Source: Vanessa cardui
Lineage: Eukaryota; Arthropoda; Insecta; Lepidoptera; Nymphalidae
Direction of reading: 5' to 3'
Length of the DNA: 64,000 nt
NCBI RefSeq assembly: GCF_905220365.1
Contig: NC_061143.1
Coordinates: forward strand, 620,001-684,000
Part shown: positions 20,142 through 30,859 of the stretch, one piece after another
Layout of the letters: every line of letters starts with the position of its first letter
Numbering within the stretch: the stretch's first letter is position 1
Notes under the pieces: generated by a model
What the model was told of the DNA's origin: nothing
Seen by the model: the letters and a program-made list of their open reading frames with translations, nothing else
The model's database searches: none
Made by a program: the position numbers and the translations under genes

Positions 20142-23079
20142 GTGGAGAGTTGATTATATCGTACTGCCATTTAAATCGTACCACTTCCAAATTTCCAACT
20201 AAATCAGTATTTTTTTCAACATTGGCAACACCAAATCATAGCCCTGCGCAACTCCCCGCCGCCCGCCAGTTGCAATTGATGTGAATTGACTAGCGTGCGC
20301 GTGAGTGAAAAAATATTTTTTTTTTGTCAATGTTACTGCAAATTTTGTCGCAAATTCGTAAGGGTATAACTCGTAAACAAGGTAAGATACAGATACTCAG
20401 TTTTCTCCTTTCTACTTTATATTTGTATATAAACTAGATTATTTATGATTTTCATTGCGTGGCTCAGGTTTGAGGTTATGTCGGAATTTTGATTTTATTT
20501 TTTAAATTACCTTGTTCGTTAAATCGTACCACTTGGTAGTTGGGTAAATTGTACTGGTACGATTTAGCCGACTAGTCTAAACGCATTTATTTAACGGGCT
20601 TTATTTATGTTGTTATAGATGACCGACACTAAAGCTAAAATTAAATATTACAATTGGAATAAGGAGGACCTAGAAAGGGCTATTGCAGCTTACGAAAACA
20701 AAGAATCAAGTTTGAACCAAATTTCAAAGACTTATTCTATACCAAAACCTTCAATTCTACGGCATGTAAAAAAGAAGAATAAGATTGCTATTGATAGAAA
20801 AATCCAAAAAGGGAGACCGGTTATCTTCGATGTCGAAACTGAAAATAAGTTGGCTGAGCATATTCTTCATCTCGAAACACACATGTTTGGTCTCACAATA
20901 AACGATATTCGACGTCTTGCATTTGAAATAGCTGAAATCCATAATATTCAGAATAATTTTAATAAAGAAAAACGCATGGCTGGCAAAGCATGGTTCTATA
21001 AATTTATGAAAAGGCACCCACAACTAAGTGTTCGTCAACCTGAAAACACATCTCTGAACAGAATTAAAGGATTCAATAAAGAAAATGTTTTTCACTTTTT
21101 TGATTTGTTAGAGAAGATTATAGATGAAAATGGTATAGAACCTACCCATATCTTCAATGTAGACGAAAGTGGATTTTCAACCGTTCAAAAGAAAGCTCAA
21201 AAAATTGTAGGGTTAAAGGGAAAGAAGCAAATTGGCGCTGCTACTAGTGGAGAACGAGGTGTCAATACCACGGCCGTATGCTGCGCTAGTGTATCTGGCC
21301 AATTTATCCCTCCAATGCTAATATTTAAAAGGATGAGACAAAACCCGGAACTAGCAAATGGTGCTCCGTTAGGAAGCGTTGTTACTGTTTCTGAAAGCGG
21401 TTACATTAACTCTGCGCTTTTTGTTGAATGGTTAAAGCACTTTATTAAAATAGTGAAGCCCACACTTGAAAACAAAGTTCTGCTGCTTTTGGATGGACAT
21501 ACGACTCATTCAAAAAATTTTGAAGCTCTGTGTTTAGCTAGAGATAATGGCATAATACTGTTACAACTACCAGGTCACACCACAAATCGAATTCAGCCTC
21601 TTGACGTATCATTTTTCAAACCACTGAGTACATATTACATCCAAAGCACAGAAAAATGGCTGAGAACCAATCCTGGGCGACAAGTAACACAGTACTAAGT
21701 TGCACAATTATTTGGAGAAGCTTACGAAAGAGCAGCAGTGATTGGCAATATTGTGAATGGATTCAGAGCTAGTGGAATTTGGCCTACAAACAGACATATT
21801 TTTTCGGAGCATATGTTTGAGGCTGCTGACAATTTGCTTACCGCTGAAACAGCCAATTCAAGCAACGAAAGCGTATCAATTTTGCAAAATTTAACGGAAT
21901 TCGAAAAAGAAGATAACTTTAAGAAAAGAAAAGAGGTAGAAGGTAATGATGACAAAGAAAAATGCAATCAAGAAAAGGGCAATAACGAAAAGAAAAAACA
22001 AGATAAGGAGCTTTTAAATTCACAGCCATCCACGTCTAAAGTTAAAGATATTCAACTAAAAACCACGCCTGCTGATATTAAAAAAAAACAATAAAAGTTT
22101 TATCACCACTACCAAAAAATACAATGAAAAAGAAGAACACTATACAAAAAGCTATTGAAATTACATCAAGCCCATATAAAAATCAACTAGAAGACAAGAT
22201 AAAGCAGAAGAAAGATAAAGTAAAAAAAGAAAAGGTTTGTAAACCAAAGAAATATAAAGCAGCAAAAAAAGAAAATAAGATAACAGCTATATCCAAGGGT
22301 AAATGCAAAAGTTTCAAGAGAAAACGATCCCCTTCTATCACTAGTAGCGATAACTCAGAAGAAACACTTGTTATGGAATTAGATGACGATGATGAAAGCG
22401 ATGAAGATCTTGAAAATGTATGTGGAAAGTGCAATCGTTCCTACTACGATAAAAAAGGTCCAAAGGTTGATTGGATTCAACGCGTTCGCTGTCAGTGGTG
22501 GTTACATGAAACTTGTACTTCCAATCCAGATATTTGCGATGATTGTTTCCAATAAGAACTATGTACAATTATTTCTACTTTACGTTATTAATATAGTAAT
22601 ACTTTTCTAGTTTTGTTAAATGTTGATTGATCTCAATACAATCCAATCATTATTGTGATAAGAAAGCTTATAAGATATGTTAATAACATTAATTTATCAC
22701 CTAAGATTTAAAAATAATGTTCCTTTTTACCTAAGAGGTAGTTAATAATGTTGCAATATTACCAAAAAATTTAAAATAAATAATTTAGTTGAAAATTTTA
22801 CTGTCTTTAATTGAGTGGTACGACTTAAACATCTATGGTACGATTTAAAAACTCGGTGGTACGATTAAAACGACGAGTTGGCTAAATTGTACCGATGGTA
22901 GTCCTTTATAAAAAAGCATTTTTAAGGATGTTAGAGTAAACGTATGGAACTGATTTATCTGTATCAGCAAGGTAAAATATGAAACTTTATATTGTATATT
23001 CATTAATTATTGTAAGTCTTGACATAGTCCAAATATTTAAGAGAAAGTAAAAATTGGTACGATATAACCCACTCTCCCC
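20142..23079 (+). mobile_element. Complete pogo-like transposon nested in piggyBac
   Basis: Left end GTGGAGAGTTGATTATATCG; right end, reverse-complemented, GGGGAGAGTGGGTTATATCG. TA is duplicated at 20140-20141 and 23080-23081. Subterminal GGTACGATTTA-like motifs recur near 20160-20180, 20520-20565, 22820-22905 and 23055. Removing it restores the piggyBac frame. Length 2.94 kb. Confidence 0.93.
20619..22555 (+). pseudogene. pogo-like transposase (psq HTH, DDD catalytic domain, zinc-finger tail), nearly intact
   Basis: ATG at 20619. Residues 10-50 form a psq-type helix-turn-helix (WNKEDLERAIAAY to SIPKPSILRHV); 115-150 carry the second DNA-binding part (AGKAWFYKFMKRHPQLS). Catalytic aspartates are D182 (NVDESGF), D292 (LLLDGHTTH) and D329 (IQPLDVSFF), giving 36 residues between the last two. 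A single TAA at 21696 interrupts the frame, which continues as VAQLFGEAYERAAVIGN and NGFRASGIWPTNRHIF. After a frame change near 22095, a lysine-rich segment and a Cys/His tail (CGKCNRSYYDKKG; HETCTSNPDICDDC) follow. Only two lesions separate it from a full reading frame. Confidence 0.9.
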
Positions 23080-24301
23080 TATACGGATGTACTTGGAATC
23101 TGAGTGAGGTATACCTTTAGTAAGAGAGACTATGACTGTGAATCATTTTGAGAAGATAAGACAGTTTCTGCACTTCCACGACAATTTCTTACAAGTACCA
23201 TCATGTCATCTAGGACATGATAGCCTCCATAAAATATGGCCAATACTCGAAAGTCTAAAATTTAAATGCCAGAGTATGCCGCGGAGTGCGCAACGAAAGC
23301 TTCAAATTTCTTATGTCAATATCTTCCCAACAAACCACACAAATGGGGATATAAGCTTCTCGTGCTATGTGACGATAGAGGCATGGCATACGACTTCGAG
23401 ATATACTCTGGAATGGAAAATAATTCTGCCTTAAGATATAGCTAATAAGCCTGATTTGGGTGCAAGTGGTAATATAGTAGTCCGGCTAGCACGAACTATT
23501 CCGAGATATCAACAGTATAAATTATTTTTCGATGATTACTACACTTCAGCTGAACTTATTTCTTTCCTTTCGAAACAAGGTATCCAGTCACTGGGAACGG
23601 TCAACAAAGGTCGACTAGGCAAAGATTTGAAAATCCCATCCCTGAAAGACTTGAAGAGTACTAAAACAGAACGAAGAATGGGTAGCTGATGTAGATGGCA
23701 CGGAAGTTGGCACAGTGATGTGGTATGATAATAAGCCTGTTGTTTTGTCCTCGTCCTTTGTAGGTCAACAGCCCATTGAAAAGGTTAGCCGATATTGCAA
23801 AAAAACAAAAAAAATATATTGGATTGTCCTAAAATAGTAAAAATCTATAATCAGCATATGGGAGGAGTGGATTTATTGGACTCCTTTCTTGGGAAGTACA
23901 AAATAAAAATGCGCACTAAAAAATGGTATCTGCGTTTGTTTTACCATTTTCTAGACATTGCCACCATAAATAGCTGGCTACTGCACAAGAGAGTGGGAGA
24001 ACAAAAGAATGAACCAACTGTGATTAAATTGAAAGATTTTAAACTGGAAATCGCTAAAAGTCTTTGTACGTGTGGTCCATCATTACAGAGAAAAAGAGGA
24101 AGACCGTCTTTTGCCATTGAAGATATGTTTGAGAAGAAGAATAAAAGAAATGCAGCAACCCTTCCCCCTCGAGATGTCAGATTGGACAAATTTGATCATC
24201 TTCCTATATGGAGCGAGAAGAGACAACGCTGTAAATATCCACAAAGCAAGGGAAAAACTTACATATTGTGCGAAAAGTGTCGTGTTGAGATGTGTTTGAA
24301 C

Positions 24302-24995
24302 CAGGGTTGTTGCGAATATCAGCATCAGCATCAGCATCAGCTGATTATCAGCTTCATTTTCCACATCAGCATCAGATGCCATATTGAATTCACAGTTAAA
24401 ACAATATTGCAAAGACAAGAGATTGATTGATTGATTGATTGTGTCACAAAACCCACTTGATTGGTGGAGAATTCATGAAAATACGTGTAAAAAACTTTCT
24501 TCATTGCCTCGGAGATTCCTGTCACCTCCGCCTGCAAGTATTCCCAGCGAACAATTATTCAGCAGTGCCGGAATTATATACAAACCTTCACGAAACAGAT
24601 TACAAGCTGAAAAAGCAGCTCAACTATTGTTTTTAAAATATAATTTACCTTTGATACAATTCCAGTATTAATAATACGTATGTTCAGCTCAAGTATTGTT
24701 TTAACAATACGATTTACCTTTAATACAATTCCAGTATTGATAATACTTAGGTTAAGTATTTAGTGATACCTATAAAGTATTTTTTTCGTTTAATTAAAAC
24801 TTACAGAATTATTTTTATCTTTTATTGAAATACATAAGCTAAGAAAATGTAATATTTATATGAAAAATCATTAATAATGAGCACATTTTTGGAAATCAGC
24901 ATCCGCATAAGCATCCGCTGATTTCTATTACAAAAAATCTGCATCAGCATCAGCATCCGCTGATGTGATATAATTATGCATCAGCAACAACCCTG
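24302..24995 (+). mobile_element. Short hAT element with CATCAG-rich termini
   Basis: Both ends carry the 12-bp inverted repeat CAGGGTTGTTGC. Just inside lie tandem and inverted CAGCAT/ATGCTG repeats (24317-24385 and 24895-24985). The 694-bp element keeps only the end of a hAT transposase. Flanking 8-mers (GTTTGAAC and GTCCAGAG) are not identical, so the target duplication is degraded or lost. Confidence 0.85.
24438..24668 (+). pseudogene. hAT transposase C-terminal dimerisation domain
   Basis: Reads LDWWRIHENTCKKLSSLPRR, then PPPASIPSEQLFSSAGIIY and RNRLQAEKAAQLLFLKYNL, the classic hAT dimerisation block (W..H...P.L...A...L..P..S..SER.FS.AG......R..L......L.FL). It is preceded by no catalytic part, so the element depends on a full copy elsewhere. 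Confidence 0.9.
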
Positions 24996-25154
24996 GTCCA
25001 GAGCCATACCCAACTTACTAGCTGGGGTTTTTATGGCGTCCCCCACCATAATATTACATGGAATAGCATATGTTAACCACATAAAGTGCAAAAAAAAATT
25101 GGAGCACATTTGAGCTACAGCCCTGATTCGACATAATTACCGAACAATGATTAT

Positions 25155-25435
25155 AGGATGGTCATGGAAGAGTATTTAGCCTTGAATCATATGTCACGGG
25201 TAGATAGTAAAGATCTTAATAACCCAAACGCGGTCTATCTTCCTCATCATGCGGTTGTACGTGAAGATAAAGAGACAACGAAAGTTCGAGTTGTTTCTAA
25301 TGCATACATTGTTCATTCCTTTCGAAGATCGAAAGGAATGAACAATGTATCATTAAATATTTCTCTGATCTTTTGATTGGATCAAAGCTGCAGCAAGATT
25401 TGGAACATATTCTGTTGAAATAGAGGAAGCATCGA
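25155..25435 (+). pseudogene. BEL-Pao reverse transcriptase fragment
   Basis: Reads MVMEEYLALNHMSRVDSKD, YLPHHAVVREDKETTKVRVV and, beyond an inverted duplication, RSKGMNNVSLN and GSKLQQDLEHILLK in shifting frames. The YLPHH..V......TTK.RVV motif with SLND following is diagnostic of BEL-Pao reverse transcriptase. Only the fingers region is left; the remainder is replaced by a Gypsy tail at 25438. Confidence 0.8.
25304..25350. repeat. Perfect 22-bp hairpin inside the BEL-Pao remnant
   Basis: Arms 25304-25325 and 25329-25350 are exact reverse complements with a 3-nt loop (AGA). The right arm is the native coding sequence (encoding SKGMNNV); the left arm is its inverted copy. Confidence 0.97.
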
Positions 25436-25437
25436 AT

Positions 25438-25857
25438 TTGTATGGTTTGTATCGGAATCTCAGACCAATACCAGCGTCGCGTCATGGCACTAAGTCCGTC
25501 TTTGTCTTCAAAGATTTGAAAACAGCTTCTCACGTCTATCTCAGAGTGGAGATGAACCGTGGATCTTTTAAGCCGGCCTATACTGGCCCTCACGAGGTAC
25601 ACGAAAACAACGACAAAGCGCTTACCATTCTTTTTCACGGAAAACCTGTCACAGTATCCGCAGATCGTGACAAACCAGCCTACGTATTTCACGACACACA
25701 TAACACAAACACACACTCCCCACAACACAACACGAAACATAAACACTTAACACCACCACTACAGGAACCCACTCAGGCTGATGCCGAAGGTGTTAATGAC
25801 GGAAGGACACGTTCAGGTCGTAAAGTTCGATTCCCGGACTATTATCGCCCGTAGGAC
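25438..25857 (+). pseudogene. Ty3/Gypsy (CsRn1-like) pol C-terminus
   Basis: An open frame with IPASRHGTKSVFVFKDLKTA, SHVYLRVEMNRGSFKPAYTG (chromodomain-like end of the integrase), VSADRDKPAYVFHD and RTRSGRKVRFPDYYRP before the stop. It matches the end of the Gypsy pol at 62.2-62.9 kb (TCSHVFIRVDALRTPLQAPY; DRLKPAYV). A GGAGGGGG purine tract at 25866 is a likely polypurine tract. The upstream integrase core is missing. Confidence 0.8.
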
Positions 25858-25873
25858 GGTCTCTGGAGGGGGT

Positions 25874-26165
25874 CATTTCATTCCTAAATATTTTACACAC
25901 TATTTTTCTGTTTCTTTATTTTATGGTTTTTCCTAGATTGCTATTATTATGCTAAATCTGTATAAAAAAATATTAAACTATATGTTGTATATGAGATTCC
26001 CATACTAATATACCTACTAAGAACGCACACCGTCAATGTGACGGCATAATTATAAAGACAGCGATAAGAATAGTAAACAACAATTTCTTCAAACTAATAA
26101 ATGTACTCGTGTTTGTTTTACGTTGAATTCTCAGTTTGTCAGTTGATACTGTTTGGATTGCTTAC
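25874..26165 (+). repeat. Probable Gypsy 3' LTR, interrupted
   Basis: It follows the polypurine tract, carries an AT-rich body and an AATAAATGTACTC stretch, and is broken at 26165 by the hAT-like transposon. Sequence continues at 29254 for perhaps 20 bases (to about TAAACA). No second LTR is available for comparison, so limits are tentative. Confidence 0.45.
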
Positions 26166-29100
26166 TAGGGTGGAGCGAAATATTTTTTTTTTCGTTATCG
26201 CTTTGGAATACCTGTAAAAAGTTGCTCTTTTGTTTCACGAAGACATACACAATTTTTCATTTAACTCCTAATATCTTTAGAGGTGCCCCCAAACTCATAA
26301 ATATTTGAAAAAAATGCGAAAATTGGTAAAAAAATACTTTCGTCATATTTCCGATTAATTTGATTCTGAACGTTGCCCTGTTTGTTTATGATACAAATAT
26401 TTAACCCCGAGACGTGTTAGTTGATGCGAGGGACGGAAGTACGCGGGGTACGCGGGGAGGAGGTCATTTCACTACTCTCATCAAACGTTGTTTGAACGCC
26501 ACTTAGTCGACATACGCGCGCGGATTGTTATTGTATTATTTGTGAGAGGCTTCGTTTTTAACAGCTGAGATTAAAAATACAACTCATGTAAGTAGTATTT
26601 GCAATGTAATGTTGACAGTTAATTTAATATAGATCGAATTACAGTACTTTTGATTTGAATTAATACCTATTAATTTTGTTTATTACAGTACAATCTCTCA
26701 AGTCAAAACTCGACAAACGACGTCTTGTCCCGTGTTTGGTTTGCCAGAGAAGTTACCAGTGTCTCAGTTGCCTACTTATAGTGATGTTATGAAGTATTAT
26801 ATATTCATTAAATATCAGTTAAAGACAGACAAAACAACAAAAGAGCCGACTGTCCATGACATATCCGAAATATTGGCTGAAGAAATATTAACTATATGGC
26901 AAAAAGCTTCGCTGCCAACAGTGAGCCGTAAGAGAGTATTACAGTTAATTCGCACCTATCATAATAAATACAGAAGTTTAATGAAACCTTATCATGGTCG
27001 TCAAACCAACATAAACTATCAACAGAAAATTAATACATTTACAGCTGAGTCTCATAGATTATTTGATATTTGCAGTTGCAAATGCAAACTTACCTCAAAC
27101 TGTTCTTGTTTGAAAGACAGTCGTGTTCCCAAAGAAGAATTACCCTTTCTACTCGATCAAAGAACAACAAGAAAAATGATAATAGGTGGTGTAGATCTAG
27201 CTACAACTATAAAAAATAAGAAAAAAGAAGAAAGAAAACAAAAAAGTTCATTGCGTAGCAGAGAGACAATTGATTCCGAGAAACCGTGCTGTTCCCGATT
27301 CTTAACAGATAATGTGACATCGGCGATCGAAAGTACTAGTGCTAGTTCCAGCAATAGCGAAACCTCTAGTCCAATAAGAAACCCATTTGCCGCGCCATCA
27401 GCAAAAAAGAAGAGGTTAAGTTTACCATCTTTAGCTCTTGCGTGTGATCGCACTGGAGTTTCTGACAGAGCCGCTGCTATGATAGCTTCTTCGGTGTTGA
27501 AAGATGTGGGAATTGTTTCTTCAAACGATACTGGTAGCGTCATTGATAGATCTAAGTTGCGCCGTGAGAGAACTAAAGTCAGAACAGCTTTACAGAATGA
27601 AGATTGCGATAAAATCATATGTGGTATTTATTTTGATGGTGGAAAAGACAAAACTTTGGTTAGTATTCAAAAGGAAGGTAAATTTTACAGAAAAAGAGTT
27701 ACAGAAGACCATTATGTGATTTTATCGGAGCCAGGAAGTGAATACTTCGGACATGTCACGTGTGACTCGGGCACTGCGAAAGGTATTGAAAGTACTATTT
27801 TAACTTACTTAAAATCCAAATCGGTAGAACTCGGCGAAATATCTGTTGTTGGTTGCGATGGAACAGTAGTTAACACAGGTTCTAAAGGTGGTGTGATTCG
27901 CTTGATGGAAGAAGAACTTAAAAAACCATTACAGTGGTTTATCTGTCAATTACATTCAAATGAATTACCACTGCGTCACCTGTTATTGCGTTTGGATGAA
28001 AAAACTACAGGGCCTAAGTGATTTTCAGGTCCCATTGGATCCGAATTACAAAAATGTGAAATTATGCCAATAGTGGAATTCACTGCCATTTCGTCAACGT
28101 TACTTGAGATAACAGCTAATGATTTAAGTACGGACCAAAAATATCTATACGATATAATGACGGCTGTAAGAACTGGTGTTTGTTCTTCCGATTTAGCTAA
28201 TATGGAACCTGGGCCTCTCAACCATTCTAGATAGCTTACGACAGCGAACCGAATTTTAAGATTATATATTACGAAAACAGATCCCGACGAAAAACTGGTG
28301 ATATTAGCTACGTACGTGATGAAAGTTTATGGTCCGATGTAGTTTACAATAAAAAGTAATCCTTCGTGTATTAATGGAGCTAAACACCTGTGGCAAACTA
28401 TTAGTCTGAGTCGCTATTTGAAATCGGATATGAAGAAGATCGTTGACAATGTAATTCAACGAAATGGATATTTCGGTCATCCAGAGAATGTTCTTGTCGC
28501 CATGCTTGGAGATGACATGGAAAGCATACGTCAGCTGGCATATCAACAAATCTTGACAGCAAGATCAGAGACTGCTCCAGGTATTCGAACATTTGAAGTA
28601 CCTACTTTAAATATTGACGCCGAAGATTATACGCAAATTATTAAGTGGCAAGACTTGAAAATAACTGAGCCACCGCTGATTGCTAAATTATCGGATGAAG
28701 CTTTGAAATCAATTGTGAAAAGTGGTTTGGGTACAATTCCAAATATAAAAAAATATCCATGCCACACTCAAGCCGTAGAGCGCTGCATCAAGTTAGTGAC
28801 AGAAGCTTCAAGTGCTGTTTGTGGAGAACATAAACGAGACGGTTTCATCAGGATAAGGCTACTTTCGCGTCAGCAAATGCCACATTTCGATACAAAAAAA
28901 ACAATTTCATGTTTAACTAAAATTATGTAATTTTATTTTTTCTTTTAATTAATAAATTGTTCGAAATAAGTTACTGCTCTTTTAATTATCGTATTTCCAG
29001 GTAATTATAATTATATTTATTAATTGATAGCAGAAAAATACAATAATTGAACAATTTGACAGTGTGATAACAAAATGTAAAAAGTAGTTATATTTACCTA

Positions 29101-29245
29101 TTTTTTAATCAAGCTGGGGCACCTCGAAATATAAATAGATTAACGAGATTTCGTATGTTTGATTCTCTCATTCAAAGACAAGTTTATATCGCTATGCCAT
29201 TAAAAAAAAAAAAATTTTTTTTTCATATATAATCACACCACCCTA
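26166..29245 (+). mobile_element. Complete hAT-like transposon of an unusual lineage
   Basis: Ends TAGGGTGGAGCG and, reverse-complemented, TAGGGTGGTGTG. An exact 8-bp target duplication, TTGCTTAC, lies at 26158-26165 and 29246-29253. The 3,080-bp element has one long gene. An 8-bp duplication and TAGGG termini fit the hAT superfamily, but the protein is not a standard hAT transposase. Long A/T runs lie just inside both ends. Confidence 0.93.
26732..28930 (+). pseudogene. Transposase of divergent hAT-like family; one frame with three in-frame stops
   Basis: A single frame of 733 codons (first listed codon GTG; the true start is probably in an upstream exon, since TTATTACAG lies at about 26680-26688 and a GTAAGT near 26588). 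Visible parts: LPTYSDVMKYYIFIKYQLK; a Cys-rich CSCKCKLTSNCSC; a Ser-rich linker with a basic AKKKRL; IICGIYFDGGKDKTLVSI; VVGCDGTVVNTGSKGGVIR; and LQWFICQLHSNELPLRHLL. The CDG aspartate followed by C-x2-H resembles the hAT C..H core. Stops at 28019 (TGA), 28232 (TAG) and 28340 (TAG) break the C-terminal half; otherwise it is intact to LTKIM. I know similar proteins as uncharacterised multi-copy genes in aphids and cnidarians. Confidence 0.75.
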
Positions 29246-29309
29246 TTGCTTACATTACACCTAGTAAACAATGGTTTCGTCTAGGGAATAGTCGTAATTT
29301 GTTGAAAAA

Positions 29310-30110
29310 ATGAGCCGCAATCTCACCAATTCTCAAATAGAAGAAGAACTGTTGCGTTATCGGGATATACAACTAGATGTGTTAGGTGAAAGAGATGACA
29401 ATTTATCAGAAAGTGTTTGTGAAACCTATGATGTAGGATTTCAGCCGGAACAGGTCACTTCTTCATCAGACGATTCCGAAGTAGATTCCTCTGCTACAAA
29501 TAACAACAACAACAGCCTGTAAATTCCCACTGCTGGGCTATAGGCCTCCTATCCCTTTGAGGAGAAGGTTTGGAACATATTCCACCACGCTGTTCCAATG
29601 CGGGTTGGTGGAATTCACATGTGGCAGAATTTCTATGAAATTTGTCACATGCATTCCTCATGATGTTTTCCTTCACCGCTGAGCACGAGATGAATTATAA
29701 AGACAAATTAACCACATGAATCAGCGGTGCTTGCCTGGGTTTGAACCCGCAATCATCGGTTAAGATGCACGCGTTCTGACCACTGGGCCATCTCGACTCT
29801 TACTCTTACAAATAACAATATTATTGTAAATTCGCGTAGAGGACACGGCGTATCTCGTAGATCAATTAGCGGCGGGCGAACAGCGCGGGGTGGACGTTCA
29901 GATAGGACATCAGTACCAGAAGTCGGTATGTTGCAAGTAGCAAGCGATGGACAGAATGGACTTGTAGGACGAGAAGGACGTCAGCAAAATATACTTAGAG
30001 AAGTCTCAGGGACTACTGCATTCGCCAAAAGATATATTGAAAATAATAACCCAGTTTCTGCATGGAGACTATTTATTCACGAGTACATCCTACAACGTAT
30101 AAAAGAATGA
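29310..30110 (+). pseudogene. piggyBac transposase, N-terminal fragment, split by a SINE
   Basis: Starts MSRNLTNSQIEEELLRYRD with an acidic/Ser-rich N-terminus (SSSDDSEVDSSATN). After the SINE it resumes with an Arg/Gly-rich stretch and then AFAKRYIENNNPVSAWRLFI and HEYILQRIKE before a TGA. The WRLFI.E.IL..I motif is the piggyBac N-terminal domain. The catalytic core is missing. Confidence 0.65.
29507..29806 (-). mobile_element. Metulj-type SINE (copy 2)
   Basis: Minus orientation, with the (AAC)n tail complement on its left. The exact 12-bp target duplication TACAAATAACAA lies at 29495-29506 and 29807-29818. Body and tRNA-like head match the other copies. Confidence 0.95.
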
Positions 30111-30419
30111 ACCCAAGCCATCAGCTGGTTATAATATTAATTTACTTAAATTTGCTCAAATGATATACAAAAGCAAGGTCTCTGTTGTTTTCAAAGGAGG
30201 AATTAAATCAGCAGGACGCAAGAATGCTTCCTCTGCCAATATTTTACTGACAGTCCAGTGTTCCAGGAGCTTAATTACAAAATCACTATCCCAGCTTTTC
30301 AGACCGGGTCTGTAAAAAAAGCAGCTAAAACATCGGCTGCATATCACACACCGCCCGTACCCCTGGTCACCGTGCCTCTTCCGACCACCCCAAGTAATTA
30401 TAAAGAGTAATTCCAATAG
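30111..30419. other. Spacer, unassigned
   Basis: Open frames occur on both strands (one of 93 codons on the minus strand), but none carries a motif I recognise. Confidence 0.35.
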
Positions 30420-30795
30420 AGTCGAGTAGCGGCTCAATCGACTCGAGACCAGCCCTAAACATTGGTCCTTGTGGAATCACACCAACCACCACCTACGGAC
30501 CCGAGAAACGCGAAGAAACTGAAGTACCACGAGCGCAGAACAACACCGTACCCCACCACCACACCGCCAAATTGTTAAGTACCTTATCGCAACATGTCTT
30601 CAAAGAGCGATATCGTTGCGCCGTCGCGCAAAGTTGCGAAAGCTCCACTGTCCCGCTCTAAATCTTTAAGGGAGACGGTATTAACAAAAAAACAAACCCA
30701 AGGCTGAGACTCAAGCCACACCTCCCCTACCAACACTGTCCACCGACCTGCCACCCACACAATAACAAACGAGAGTGGCAGAAATCTTCTTAGTC
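30420..30795 (+). pseudogene. Probable LINE 5' UTR and ORF1 start
   Basis: A GC-richer leader with a small stem (GAGTCGA/TCGACTC at 30430-30455) and a C/A-rich stretch precedes ATG at 30595 (MSSKSDIVAPSRKVAKAP, then LSRSKSLRETVL), followed by a frameshift in an A run. This is typical of 5' regions of Jockey/R1-type LINEs in Lepidoptera. The remainder of the element is missing. Confidence 0.45.
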
Positions 30796-30859
30796 TTATA
30801 TGGTGATCGAGAAGTGTTGTGTTTGTTAAACTTAATTTTTTCTATTAATATCTTTTAAA

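Larger units (their letters stand above)
19481..24301 (+). pseudogene. piggyBac transposase, split by insertions
   Basis: The start at 19481 opens MAKVLSYELIEQYLN with an acidic N-terminus. Then come SITTYELKFFLGICLLMSI (20072-20130), the pogo-like insertion, MTVNHFEKIRQFLHFHDN (23132), PRYQQYKLFFDDYYTSAEL (second Asp), HMGGVDLLDSFLGKYKIKM (third Asp, about 23858), KKWYLRLFYHFLDIATINSW and a Cys-rich tail (CEKCRVEMCLN). Joining across the insertion restores the frame (LPN then IRMY). The region around the first catalytic Asp is scrambled by a frameshift near 23300. An inverted duplication at 19656-19703 also breaks the N-terminus. Confidence 0.85.
19048..25010 (+). mobile_element. piggyBac element with nested pogo-like and hAT insertions; right end unclear
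   Basis: The left end is TTAA (19044-19047) followed by CCCTACAATGCATAC. Subterminal motifs CCAGATATGGT (about 19410 and 19431) and the inverted CCATATCTGG (about 19070) repeat inside. Its transposase is split by the pogo-like element at 20142-23079 and, near its end, by the hAT element at 24302-24995. I could not find a matching right terminus followed by TTAA, so the right limit is approximate. Confidence 0.75.

Noticed and set aside
24317..24350. CRISPR-like or satellite array (CAGCAT repeats)
   Set aside because: Six-base units without spacers, located symmetrically inside hAT termini.
24294..25003. 8-bp target duplication for the small hAT element
   Set aside because: Flanking octamers agree at only three positions; may be decayed but cannot be claimed.
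25030..25080. Possible right end of the 19 kb piggyBac (GCATATGTTAA)
   Set aside because: Only a loose resemblance to the left terminus and no GGG before TTAA; not counted as an end.
27157..27618. 153-codon minus-strand frame
   Set aside because: Shadow of the hAT-like transposase frame, with no family motifs of its own.
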